Assembly: GCA_043424675.1 (NCBI GenBank)
Contig: JBHWPB010000063.1
Coordinates: forward strand, 1 to 30,004
DNA length: 30,004 nt
Reading direction: 5' to 3'
Source: JBHWPB01 sp043424675
GTDB lineage: Bacteria > Bacillota > Bacilli > Lactobacillales > Carnobacteriaceae_A
Below the pieces are notes generated by a model. The model was not told where the DNA came from, made no database searches, and saw only the letters and a program-made list of their open reading frames with translations. Of the stretch, positions 8,368 through 15,313 are shown piece by piece (the stretch's first letter is position 1; the number at the start of each line of letters is the position of its first letter). The position numbers and the translations under genes were made by a program.

Positions 8368-8973
8368 TTATCTGCTGTAGAACTCAACAACGTAAGATTC
8401 TTCAACTTCTTGAGGCATTTCTTCACGAGCAGGGTTGCGCGTGAGAGAACCTTCAAGTTTATCTTCATTGAAAGTTACAAAGTCAGGGCGTCCCATTACA
8501 GCTTCAACTGCATCGTTGATAACATCTAAATCTTGAGATTTTTCACGGATACCAACAACTTGTCCTACTTCTACAGAGTAAGAAGGAATGTCTACTCTAT
8601 TTCCATCTACTGTAACGTGACCGTGGTTAACAAGCTGACGAGCTTGACGGCGTGTAGTAGCCAGACCGAGACGGTATACCACATTGTCTAAGCGTTTTTC
8701 AAGAAGAACCATAAAGTTTTCACCGTGTAGTCCTTCGCGAATCTTACCAGCTCTTTGGAAAAGATTGTAGAATTGTCTTTCGTTTAAGCCATATAAGTAA
8801 CGTAGTTTTTGTTTTTCTCTCAACTGTAAACCATATTCTGAAAGGTTAGAACGTCTACCTTGTCCATGTTCTCCTGGTGGGTACGGACGACGGTCTAGTT
8901 CTTTACCTGTTCCTGAAAGTGAAATCCCTAACCGACGGGATTTTTTCCAAGAAGGTCCTGTATATCTTGCCAT
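8368..8973 (-). CDS. rpsD: 30S ribosomal protein S4
   Basis: This 201-residue protein is S4, a primary 16S rRNA-binding protein that starts assembly of the small subunit body. It starts MARYTGPSWKKSRRLGISL and includes GRRSNLSEYGLQLREKQKLRYLYG. An S4 RNA-binding domain follows (about 90-155, with RLDNVVYRLGLATTRRQARQLVNHGHV), and it ends VEFYSR, all as in Bacillus-type S4. The ATG complementary to 8971-8973 was chosen because GGAGGA lies just upstream; an in-frame ATG five codons earlier would overlap that site. The gene is monocistronic, with its own promoter, a long leader and a terminator. In Firmicutes S4 commonly represses its own mRNA through the leader. Confidence 0.97.
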   Translation of the reverse strand: MARYTGPSWKKSRRLGISLSGTGKELDRRPYPPGEHGQGRRSNLSEYGLQLREKQKLRYLYGLNERQFYNLFQRAGKIREGLHGENFMVLLEKRLDNVVYRLGLATTRRQARQLVNHGHVTVDGNRVDIPSYSVEVGQVVGIREKSQDLDVINDAVEAVMGRPDFVTFNEDKLEGSLTRNPAREEMPQEVEESYVVEFYSR

Positions 8974-9157
8974 TTTTTCTTCCTCCAATATATATTTTTT
9001 GGAGTAAAATAATAGTAGAAACTCAATATACGTGCATTCCTTTGTTTAATCTTCGCCCAGTGCAGCCGCGGGTTACCGATCATACACAACTACAAGAAAT
9101 TTTGTAGGCAAAAGAATGTTGACGCACTTATCGTTTCTTGCTGCATTATTTTACACA
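8974..9157 (-). promoter_or_regulatory. rpsD 5' leader, likely S4 autoregulatory RNA
   Basis: About 184 bases separate the predicted transcription start (near 9157) from the rpsD start codon, far more than translation requires. Read on the minus strand, the leader contains a hairpin CTACAA/TTGTAG. A GC-rich block in an AT-rich surrounding follows (GGTAACCCGCGGCTGCACTG, about 9058-9077). A CATTC upstream can pair with GAATG downstream to enclose the whole structure. Firmicute rpsD mRNAs are known to carry an S4-binding leader, and length, position and structure fit. I identified it by context, not by matching a covariance model. Confidence 0.6.
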
Positions 9158-9163
9158 ATGACT

Positions 9164-9192
9164 ATCATACTCTTTTTTAGGAATGAAGTCAA
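9164..9192 (-). promoter_or_regulatory. Strong sigma-A promoter of rpsD
   Basis: On the minus strand, TTGACT (complement of 9187-9192) and TATGAT (complement of 9164-9169) are separated by exactly 17 bases. Five of six positions match consensus in each box, as expected for a ribosomal protein gene. Confidence 0.85.
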
Positions 9193-9212
9193 CAAGATGT
9201 GTGAAATGATAT

Positions 9213-9265
9213 AAAAAAACTCCTCTCAAATAGTTTTAAGCTTTCCAGCGACTATTTTAGAGGAG
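9213..9265 (-). terminator. Terminator of fthC (minus strand)
   Basis: CTCCTCT-AAATAGT (9220-9234) pairs with ACTATTT-AGAGGAG (9251-9265), with one mismatch between the two blocks. On the minus strand the stem is followed by seven T residues. It lies about 70 bases past the fthC stop and upstream of the rpsD promoter. Confidence 0.9.
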
Positions 9266-9336
9266 AATGTTATTATTGTATTTTTCTATTTTAATCTATA
9301 AGAGATGATATAGAAAGGAAATTTACACTCTATACC

Positions 9337-9924
9337 TTATACTTCATCAATATAAGTTGTAGTCTTTTCTGTAACAATAACATCTGGTTTTCTATCGTGA
9401 GGTTCTGTAGGGATATTATCAGTCTGTAACTCAGAATAGAAAGGAAGGATGGTTTTTCCAGAGAAATTGGTCAAGAAGCGATCGTAAAATCCGCCCCCAT
9501 ATCCTAGACGTTCACCTTTGTTATTGCAAGTGACACATGGCATGATAATTAGATCGATCTCGCTAGGTTCCATCTCCGGTTGTTCGGGCGAAGGTTCTGG
9601 AATTCCAAAGGAACTTTCAACTAAGTCATTTCCCTCTTCGTATTTGTGAGCTTTCATAATTCCTTTTTTTCCGTCAGCCACACGAGGAATACTTACATTT
9701 TTACCATCTGCTAAGGCTTGCTTAATAAGAGGATGGGTATTGAATTCATCTTCTACACTGTAAAAAACAAAAATATTTTGACTCTCTTTATAATAAGGGT
9801 GTTCTAGGACTTTATTAGTAATGGTTTGATTTGCGGCTTTAGCATAACTTTCCGGGAGATTGGCTCTCTTCTCAAAGACTTCTTTTCTCAATTCTTTTTT
9901 TCGCTCATTAATATCCTCATTCAT
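9337..9924 (-). CDS. fthC: 5-formyltetrahydrofolate cyclo-ligase
   Basis: The 195-residue product belongs to the 5-FTHF cyclo-ligase (MTHFS, YgfA) family. It uses ATP to convert 5-formyl-THF, a dead-end inhibitor, into 5,10-methenyl-THF. Recognisable parts are the N-terminal helix with KKELRKEVFEKRANLP, the central DLIIMPCVTCNNKGERLGYGGGFYDRFL block with the GYGGGFYDR substrate/ATP loop, and a C-terminal VIVTEKTTTY. The start at 9924 is supported by GGGAG eight bases upstream on the minus strand. It is divergent from fhs, so a folate salvage gene heads the one-carbon cluster. 5-formyl-THF forms as a side product of glycine/serine one-carbon enzymes, which fits the neighbourhood. Confidence 0.93.
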   Translation of the reverse strand: MNEDINERKKELRKEVFEKRANLPESYAKAANQTITNKVLEHPYYKESQNIFVFYSVEDEFNTHPLIKQALADGKNVSIPRVADGKKGIMKAHKYEEGNDLVESSFGIPEPSPEQPEMEPSEIDLIIMPCVTCNNKGERLGYGGGFYDRFLTNFSGKTILPFYSELQTDNIPTEPHDRKPDVIVTEKTTTYIDEV

Positions 9925-10063
9925 CGTTTTACTCCCTTTCCTTCTAGTTCTCTTTTAATTTAGAAACTTAACTTCATACTAACCCTATTGCGACCATAAA
10001 ATAAAGCAAAAAGGTTAAGAAATTATTAAGGATAAGATTATTTTAATTTATAACATTAATTCA

Positions 10064-10092
10064 TTGGGTTTGTAAAAAAACTATGCTATACT
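10064..10092 (+). promoter_or_regulatory. Extended -10 promoter of fhs
   Basis: TATACT at 10087-10092 is preceded by TGC, giving an extended -10. A TTGGGT at 10064-10069 lies 17 bases upstream. Transcription would begin near 10099, exactly at the start of a structured leader. Confidence 0.65.
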
Positions 10093-10098
10093 CTATTA

Positions 10099-10212
10099 AG
10101 CATCGTTAATAAAAGGTCGGAAACAGCTTGAGTATCATATCCATGGCTTGTTTCTCGCCATGAGATGCTGTACGATGAACATTACACATATATATTAGGA
10201 GGAATTGGAAGA
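10099..10212 (+). ncRNA. Structured 5' leader of fhs, candidate cis-regulatory RNA
   Basis: The leader of about 114 bases can fold as nested helices: CATCG 10101-10105 with CGATG 10173-10177, CAGC 10124-10127 with GCTG 10167-10170, ATC 10134-10136 with GAT 10164-10166, and CATGGC 10142-10147 with GCCATG 10157-10162. The outer helix encloses an 18-base purine-rich internal loop (10106-10123) that faces only two bases on the other side. There is no T run, so control would act on translation or stability rather than by termination. I see no signature of the glycine, ZTP (pfl) or THF riboswitch. The function is unknown; the pairings are visible but not tested. Confidence 0.45.
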
Positions 10213-11877
10213 ATGAAATCAGATATTGAAATTGCACAGGCCGCGACGTTAGAACCAATCGAAGATATTGCTGCTAAATTAGATATTACTGCAGATCAAA
10301 TCGAAAATTATGGTGATAACATCGCTAAAGTAGACTACACAAAAGTAGCTACTGAAGGTAACGAAGGTAAACTTATCTTAGTTACTGCAATTACACCAAC
10401 ACCTGCAGGAGAAGGAAAAACTACAACTTCTATCGGTTTAGGGGACGCTTTATCAAAAATTGGTAAGAAAACAGCGGTTGCTATCCGTGAACCATCCTTA
10501 GGACCAGTCTTTGGAGTTAAAGGTGGAGCCGCAGGTGGAGGATATGCTCAAGTTATTCCAATGGAAGAAATTAACTTCCACTTCACTGGAGACATCCACG
10601 CTGTTTCAGCAGCAAACAACTTAATTGCAGCTATGTTAGATGCAAACATCTACCACGGTAACCCAAACAATATTGACGTAAGACGTGTTGAATGGAAACG
10701 TGCCATTGACATGAACGACCGTCAATTACGTGTGATGATCAACGGAATCGGTGCACGTCCTAACGGAGTTCCAAGAGAAGATGGATTTAACATCACAGCA
10801 GCTTCAGAAGTTATGGCTGTTCTATGTATGGCAAGCGACATTACAGATCTAAAAGAAAGATTGGGACGTATGGTTGTTGCTTATACATACGACTTCGAAC
10901 CAGTTACTGTTGATGATATCGGAGCAGCAGGAGCAGCAGCAGCTCTATTAAGAGATGCTATGAAACCTAACTTAGTTCAAACACTAGAAGGAACACCAGT
11001 CTTTGTACACGGTGGACCATTCGCTAACATCGCTCACGGTACAAACTCAGTAATTGCTACAAAAATGGCAATGAACAATGCTGACTACACTGTTACTGAA
11101 GCTGGTTTCGGTGCTGATTTAGGTGCGGAAAAATTCGTTGACATCGTTTCACGTCAAGCTGGATTCCAACCAGACGCGGTTGTTTTAGTAGCTACAATTC
11201 GTGCGTTAAAAATGCACGGTGGAGTTGCAAAAGATAACTTAGAAGAAGAGAACGTAGAAGCATTAAGAGCAGGTCTACCAAACTTAATCAGACACATTGA
11301 AAACGTTCAAGATAAATTTGGACTTAACGTTGTTGTTGCGATTAACGAATTCCCTTCTGATACACAAGCTGAAGTGGATGCACTTACAGAAGAAGTTAAT
11401 AAGTATGGTGTTGACGTTGTTACAGCAACTCACTTCGCTGATGGTGGAGCAGGAGCTACTGATCTAGCAGAAAAAGTTGTGGAATTAGCTGATAAAGAAG
11501 ACAACTTCAAATTCGTATACGATCTTGATAAATCAATTGAAGAAAAAGCAAACACAATTGTTCAAGAAATCTACCGAGGAGACAAAGCAGTTTTCACAAG
11601 CAAAGCGAAAAGAGCTATCAAACGTATTGAAGATCAAGGATACGGAGATCTTCCAGTATGTGTGGCTAAGACACAATCTTCATTCAGTGATGATGGTTCA
11701 GTAGTTGGAGCGCCAACCGATTTTGATGTTACATTTGATGAAGTCACGCTTTCAGCAGGAGCTGGATTCGTTGTTCTTCAAGCTGGATCAATCATGAAGA
11801 TGCCTGGATTAGGTAAGAAACCAGCGGCATTAAACATTGATGTAGATGCAGATGGAGTAATCAGCGGATTATTCTAA
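10213..11877 (+). CDS. fhs: Formate-tetrahydrofolate ligase
   Basis: This protein of about 554 residues is formyl-THF synthetase, which joins formate to THF with ATP, or in reverse makes ATP and formate from 10-formyl-THF. It begins MKSDIEIAQAATLEPIEDIA, the standard N-terminus. It has the P-loop-like TPTPAGEGKTT (about 61-71), the REPSLGPVFGVKGGAAGGGYAQV block, the FTGDIHAV and HGGPFANIAHG motifs, and ends with MPGLGKKPAALNIDVD. The ATG at 10213 is fixed by AGGAGG at 10197-10202, ten bases upstream; a longer frame from 10165 runs through the structured leader. A terminator follows, so fhs is transcribed apart from folD. Confidence 0.97.
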   Translation: MKSDIEIAQAATLEPIEDIAAKLDITADQIENYGDNIAKVDYTKVATEGNEGKLILVTAITPTPAGEGKTTTSIGLGDALSKIGKKTAVAIREPSLGPVFGVKGGAAGGGYAQVIPMEEINFHFTGDIHAVSAANNLIAAMLDANIYHGNPNNIDVRRVEWKRAIDMNDRQLRVMINGIGARPNGVPREDGFNITAASEVMAVLCMASDITDLKERLGRMVVAYTYDFEPVTVDDIGAAGAAAALLRDAMKPNLVQTLEGTPVFVHGGPFANIAHGTNSVIATKMAMNNADYTVTEAGFGADLGAEKFVDIVSRQAGFQPDAVVLVATIRALKMHGGVAKDNLEEENVEALRAGLPNLIRHIENVQDKFGLNVVVAINEFPSDTQAEVDALTEEVNKYGVDVVTATHFADGGAGATDLAEKVVELADKEDNFKFVYDLDKSIEEKANTIVQEIYRGDKAVFTSKAKRAIKRIEDQGYGDLPVCVAKTQSSFSDDGSVVGAPTDFDVTFDEVTLSAGAGFVVLQAGSIMKMPGLGKKPAALNIDVDADGVISGLF

Positions 11878-11922
11878 TCAGCCGATAATTTACAACTGGT
11901 CAAAAGCCAAGTAGTAAAGGAT

Positions 11923-11962
11923 AAGGGCCAAAATGATTATATTTTGGTCCTTTATTTTTTTG
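11923..11962 (+). terminator. Terminator between fhs and folD
   Basis: AAGGGCCAAAAT (11923-11934) pairs with ATTTTGGTCCTT (11941-11952) with one G-T wobble and a 6-base loop. It is followed by TATTTTTTT. It would separate fhs expression from that of folD. No convincing promoter for folD is visible in the remaining 66 bases. Confidence 0.85.
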
Positions 11963-12028
11963 TAAAAATGTGTAATGATTAATAAGAATGAATAAAAATT
12001 ATTAGGAAAGAAAAGAGGAGGAGCCGAA

Positions 12029-12880
12029 ATGGCTAAGATTTTAGATGGTAAAGAGGTAGGAAAAGCTATACGTGAGCGTTCCAAAGAAGAAGCAGAAAAG
12101 TTAAGAGAAGAAGGTGTTGTTCCTCAACTTGCTATTATGCGTGTGGGGGAAGACAGCGCGTCAATTTCTTATGAGAACGCTCTAGTTAAAAATATGGAAA
12201 AAGTAAGCATCGATGCGACAACTATTACTTTACCAGAAGAAACAACAACAGAAGAGTTAATTGAAGAGATCGAAAAGGTCAATGAGGATGACTCTATCCA
12301 CGCGATGATCCTTATGCAGCCGCTTCCAGAGCACATCTCTAGAAGTGCAGTATCAAGCAAGTTAGATCCGCGTAAAGACGTAGACGCATTGAACCCAGCA
12401 AACATGGGCCGTCTTGTTGAAGGGGATAAAGATGCAATGGCCCCAGGAACAGCACAAGCTGTCATGGAAATTCTAGACTACTATGACTATGAATTGGAAG
12501 GCGCAGACGTCGTGGTTATTGGAAGCAGTCCAGTTATCGGGAAACCCGTAACTATTATGTTATTGAACGAAAACGCAACAGTTGCAAACTTGCACGAATT
12601 CACAAAAGATAATACACAATATTCTAAAAACGCAGATATTTTAATCTCTGCTACAGGAGCTTTAGGATTAGTTGATGAATCTTACGTTAAAGAAGACGCA
12701 ACAGTTATAGACGTAGGCTATGGTAAAAAAGACGGAGAAGTAATGGGAGACGTTCAGTTCGATGCTGTAGAGCCTCATGTATCAGCGATCACGCCGGTTC
12801 CAGGTGGAGTAGGAAGCGTGACTACTTCAGTTCTTTCTTCTCAAGTTATTAAAGCAACTAAAATAGTAACTGGAAAGTAA
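12029..12880 (+). CDS. folD: Methylene-THF dehydrogenase, FolD family, apparently lacking cyclohydrolase lysine
   Basis: The 283-residue product has the FolD layout: an N-terminal catalytic domain, a Rossmann cofactor domain and the ending motif ITPVPGGVGSVTTSVL. Lined up without gaps on the E. coli enzyme, Tyr48 matches Tyr50 and Asp119 matches Asp121. The catalytic Lys54 position is Leu52, Gln98 is Met96, and Gly122 is Ala120. In the cofactor site the GRS arginine is Ser166 (GSSPVIGKP), and the serine of the usual CHS motif is Glu190 (LHE). An acidic residue there favours NAD over NADP. I infer a mainly monofunctional, NAD-linked methylene-THF dehydrogenase. The next gene, fchA, starts 20 bases later and supplies the cyclohydrolase. 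The start follows GAGGAGGAG closely. Confidence 0.9.
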   Translation: MAKILDGKEVGKAIRERSKEEAEKLREEGVVPQLAIMRVGEDSASISYENALVKNMEKVSIDATTITLPEETTTEELIEEIEKVNEDDSIHAMILMQPLPEHISRSAVSSKLDPRKDVDALNPANMGRLVEGDKDAMAPGTAQAVMEILDYYDYELEGADVVVIGSSPVIGKPVTIMLLNENATVANLHEFTKDNTQYSKNADILISATGALGLVDESYVKEDATVIDVGYGKKDGEVMGDVQFDAVEPHVSAITPVPGGVGSVTTSVLSSQVIKATKIVTGK

Positions 12881-12900
12881 AGATAGAGAGGAGAACTAGT

Positions 12901-13533
12901 GTGGAGAATTTAGAAAACTTACCGATTACAGAATTCGTAAACCGTCTAGCGTCTGATGACCCGACACCAGGCGGAGGCGCAGCAGCAGCTGTAACAGGTG
13001 CAATGGGTGTAGGGGCACTCTTAATGGCTATGCGTTTTTCAACAAACAAAAAAATGACAGAATCTGAAAACGAAATGTTGTTAGAACGAATCGATGAATT
13101 CGAAGAAAGTAAAAATCTTTTCTTTACGTTAGTCGAGAGAGATGCGACTGAATTTGAGCCGCTCTCTAATGCTTACCAACTCCCAAGAGCTACAGACGAA
13201 GAAAAAGAAGAGCGTCAAGCAGCCATAGAAGAAGGTCTTGTCACTGCAAGTCAGACTCCTATTGATTTATTAAACGAAGCTCAAAAAGTAGTCGAGGGTT
13301 TAGATGGTATTTTGCCGCTGATTAAAAAATCGATCATAAGTGATATTGGAGTTGGACTCCAGCACTTAAGAGCTGCTCTTTTATCGAGTTCCTTGAATAT
13401 TTATATTAATGCGAATTCTATGAAGAACAGTGAACGCCAGAAAGAGTACATTGAAAAAGCGGACAAGGTATTAGAAGAATCGATTGGTGCGATAGATGGA
13501 TATTATGAAGAGATAAAAGACATCCTTCTATAA
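12901..13533 (+). CDS. fchA: Methenyl-THF cyclohydrolase / cyclodeaminase family protein
   Basis: The 210-residue product belongs to the FTCD cyclodeaminase/FchA family: an N-terminal helix then SDDPTPGGGAAAAVTGAMG, the folate-binding glycine loop, followed by an all-helical body. Family members act either as cyclodeaminase on formimino-THF or as methenyl-THF cyclohydrolase, the FchA form known from clostridia and acetogens. No histidine-degradation gene is nearby, while fhs and folD are, so cyclohydrolase (5,10-methenyl-THF to 10-formyl-THF) is the better reading. The GTG at 12901 follows GAGAGGAG by about eight bases. It is almost certainly cotranscribed with folD. Confidence 0.88.
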   Translation: MENLENLPITEFVNRLASDDPTPGGGAAAAVTGAMGVGALLMAMRFSTNKKMTESENEMLLERIDEFEESKNLFFTLVERDATEFEPLSNAYQLPRATDEEKEERQAAIEEGLVTASQTPIDLLNEAQKVVEGLDGILPLIKKSIISDIGVGLQHLRAALLSSSLNIYINANSMKNSERQKEYIEKADKVLEESIGAIDGYYEEIKDILL

Positions 13534-13578
13534 TCCAAGCAAAGGATATTAAAATCTTCTTAATAAGACTAAATCTAT

Positions 13579-13607
13579 TTGAATTCCAATCAATAGAATG
13601 ATACGAT
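13579..13607 (+). promoter_or_regulatory. Possible promoter for gcvT-gcvH
   Basis: TTGAAT at 13579-13584 and TACGAT at 13602-13607 are 17 bases apart in the 126-base gap between fchA and gcvT, placing the start near 13614. I looked here for a glycine riboswitch and found neither the sequence signature nor enough room. Confidence 0.5.
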
Positions 13608-13659
13608 ATGTAAGGAAGAATTGGATAAATATTGAAGTTAAGACGGAGGTATGGATTAA

Positions 13660-14784
13660 ATGATTCAAACAGACAGTAATGGATTAAAGAAAACACCATT
13701 ATATGATTATTATGTAGATGAATTAGGAGCGAAAATCACAGACTTTGGTGGTTGGGCACTTCCGATTCAGATTACAAAAATCCAGGAAGAGCACGATGCG
13801 GTACGTAACAGCGTAGGTTTATTCGATGCATCTCACATGGGAGAAGTTCGTGTCGCTGGAGAAGGTGCGCTTGAGTGGTTGAATGGTATTGTGACAAACA
13901 ATATCTTAGGGACAGATGACAATCAAGGTGTTTACACAGCAGTTACAAATGAAGAAGGCGGAACTTTAGACGACCTTATCATTTATAAACTAAGTGATGA
14001 CAATCTCATGTTAACACCTAACTCAGGGAACTATGAAAAAATCTACGAATGGTTACAAGACCACAATGACGGTGACGTAGAAATCACTAACGAAACTGCA
14101 GATTATGGTCTCATCGCTATTCAAGGTCCAAACAGTGAAAAAGTTCTATCTAAACTTACAGATACAGACTTATCTGCAATCAAATCTTACCGCTTTGAAA
14201 CAGGTACCACTGTCGGTGGAGTTGACAATGTTGTAATTTCACGTACAGGATATACTGGTGAAGATGGATTCGAACTTTACATTCCATGGGATGAGACATT
14301 AAATATTTGGAAACAGCTCGTTGAAGCGGGAGAAGAATATGATATTGCTGAATGTGCACTCGGAGCACGTGATACCCTGCGTCTAGAAGCAGGCCTTGCT
14401 TTATACGGGAATGATCTTTCAGAAGATATCAACCCAATTGAAGGTGGAATCGGCTTCACTGTAAAAACTGGAGATAAGAAAGAAGAAGATTACCCTGGTA
14501 AACAAGCACTAGAAGAATTCCGTGCTAAAGACCACAAACGTCAATCACGTGGGTTCGAATTAAAAGGTCGTGGAATTGCTCGCCCGGGTATGAAAGTTAA
14601 GTTAGAAGATGGAACTGAAATTGGAGAAGTGACTTCAGGAACGAAAAGTCCTACTTTCGATATTGCATTAGGAAATATGCTAATTGACAATAATCATTCT
14701 GACTTTGGTAATGAAGTTTTCATTGAAGTACGTAACAAATTAGTTCCAGCAGAGGTTGTACGTAAAGACTGGTTACGTCGTTAA
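13660..14784 (+). CDS. gcvT: Glycine cleavage system T protein (aminomethyltransferase)
   Basis: This 374-residue protein transfers the C1 unit from aminomethyl-lipoyl GcvH to THF, releasing ammonia and forming 5,10-methylene-THF. Markers are KKTPLYDYYVDELGAKITDFGGWALPIQ at the start (shown as KKTPLYDYY and FGGWALPIQ), LFDASHMGEVRV, ISRTGYTGEDGFELY, ALGARDTLRLEAGLALYGNDL, and the C-terminal GEVTSGTKSPT. GGAGGT at 13645-13650 fixes the ATG at 13660; an ATG at 13651 is closed at once by TAA. gcvH follows after 46 bases that include a small AT-only inverted repeat (14781-14801). The methylene-THF produced is the substrate of the upstream FolD. Confidence 0.96.
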   Translation: MIQTDSNGLKKTPLYDYYVDELGAKITDFGGWALPIQITKIQEEHDAVRNSVGLFDASHMGEVRVAGEGALEWLNGIVTNNILGTDDNQGVYTAVTNEEGGTLDDLIIYKLSDDNLMLTPNSGNYEKIYEWLQDHNDGDVEITNETADYGLIAIQGPNSEKVLSKLTDTDLSAIKSYRFETGTTVGGVDNVVISRTGYTGEDGFELYIPWDETLNIWKQLVEAGEEYDIAECALGARDTLRLEAGLALYGNDLSEDINPIEGGIGFTVKTGDKKEEDYPGKQALEEFRAKDHKRQSRGFELKGRGIARPGMKVKLEDGTEIGEVTSGTKSPTFDIALGNMLIDNNHSDFGNEVFIEVRNKLVPAEVVRKDWLRR

Positions 14785-14830
14785 TTAAATTCTTTAATTA
14801 AAAAACATATAAAATAAAGGAGAATGTAAA

Positions 14831-15202
14831 ATGGCTGAAGTATTTTATACAGAAGATCACGAATGGGTAGAAATTTTAGAGTCTAACAAAGTACGTGTGG
14901 GTATCTCTGAATACGCACAAGACGAATTAGGTGACGTTGTATTCGTTGAGTTACCAGAAGTAGGAGACGAATTCGACTTAGACGAAGAATTTGGTACTGT
15001 TGAATCTGTAAAATCAGTATCAGAAGTTTATGCACCAGTTGCTGGTACAATTAGTGCAGTAAACGAAGAACTTGAAGATGCTCCAGAACTTGTTAACGAA
15101 GATGCAACTGGAGAAGGTTGGTTCATCGAGATTGAAGCAGATGAAGATGTTGATACGTCATCACTTCTTACAAAAGAAGAATACGAAGATACGTTAGACT
15201 AA
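14831..15202 (+). CDS. gcvH: Glycine cleavage system H protein (lipoyl carrier)
   Basis: The 123-residue product is the lipoylated shuttle of the glycine cleavage complex. The lipoate attachment lysine is Lys61 in the GTVESVKSVSEVYAP motif. TEDHEWVEI at the N-terminus and GEGWFIEIE near the C-terminus are also standard. The protein is very acidic, like others in the window. AAAGGAG lies upstream of the ATG. A strong terminator follows, so gcvT-gcvH ends here rather than continuing into gcvPA-gcvPB. No lipoate ligase or dihydrolipoamide dehydrogenase (L protein) gene is in the window, so these must be encoded elsewhere. Confidence 0.97.
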   Translation: MAEVFYTEDHEWVEILESNKVRVGISEYAQDELGDVVFVELPEVGDEFDLDEEFGTVESVKSVSEVYAPVAGTISAVNEELEDAPELVNEDATGEGWFIEIEADEDVDTSSLLTKEEYEDTLD

Positions 15203-15211
15203 TCTAAACAT

Positions 15212-15261
15212 CAGTAATCGCTCGAGACCAATTGTGTCTCGAGTTATTACTGTTTATTTTT
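15212..15261 (+). terminator. Terminator after gcvH
   Basis: CAGTAAT and CTCGAGAC (15212-15228) pair with GTCTCGAG and ATTACTG (15236-15252) around a 7-base loop, with one two-base internal mismatch. T-rich sequence follows. It separates gcvTH from gcvPAB. Confidence 0.9.
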
Positions 15262-15289
15262 GTCTATGGAAGCGTTTTCCACATAAAAT
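15260..15289 (+). promoter_or_regulatory. Promoter of gcvPA-gcvPB with cre site in the spacer
   Basis: TTGTCT (15260-15265) and TAAAAT (15284-15289) are 18 bases apart. Between them lies TGGAAGCGTTTTCCA (15267-15281), an imperfect palindrome that matches the catabolite-responsive element consensus TGNAANCGNTNNCA in all but the last base. CcpA bound here would block RNA polymerase, so glycine cleavage is probably repressed on preferred sugars. The site is seen; the regulation is inferred. Confidence 0.72.
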
Positions 15290-15313
15290 ATTCCGAAAGG
15301 AAAGGATGTAAAC

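Noticed and set aside
8877..9107. Plus-strand open frame across the rpsD start
   Set aside because: It lies over the rpsD coding start and leader on the other strand, with no ribosome binding site.
10099..10212. Known THF, ZTP (pfl) or glycine riboswitch before fhs
   Set aside because: None of the conserved stretches of these classes (for example the CCGCCTGGG-like ZTP core) is present, so only an unassigned structured leader is claimed.
13534..13659. Glycine riboswitch before gcvT
   Set aside because: The leader after the predicted start is under 50 bases and lacks the tandem aptamer sequence; only a promoter is visible.
14781..14801. Terminator between gcvT and gcvH
   Set aside because: The 9-bp inverted repeat is made only of A and T and lacks a T run, so it should not stop transcription.
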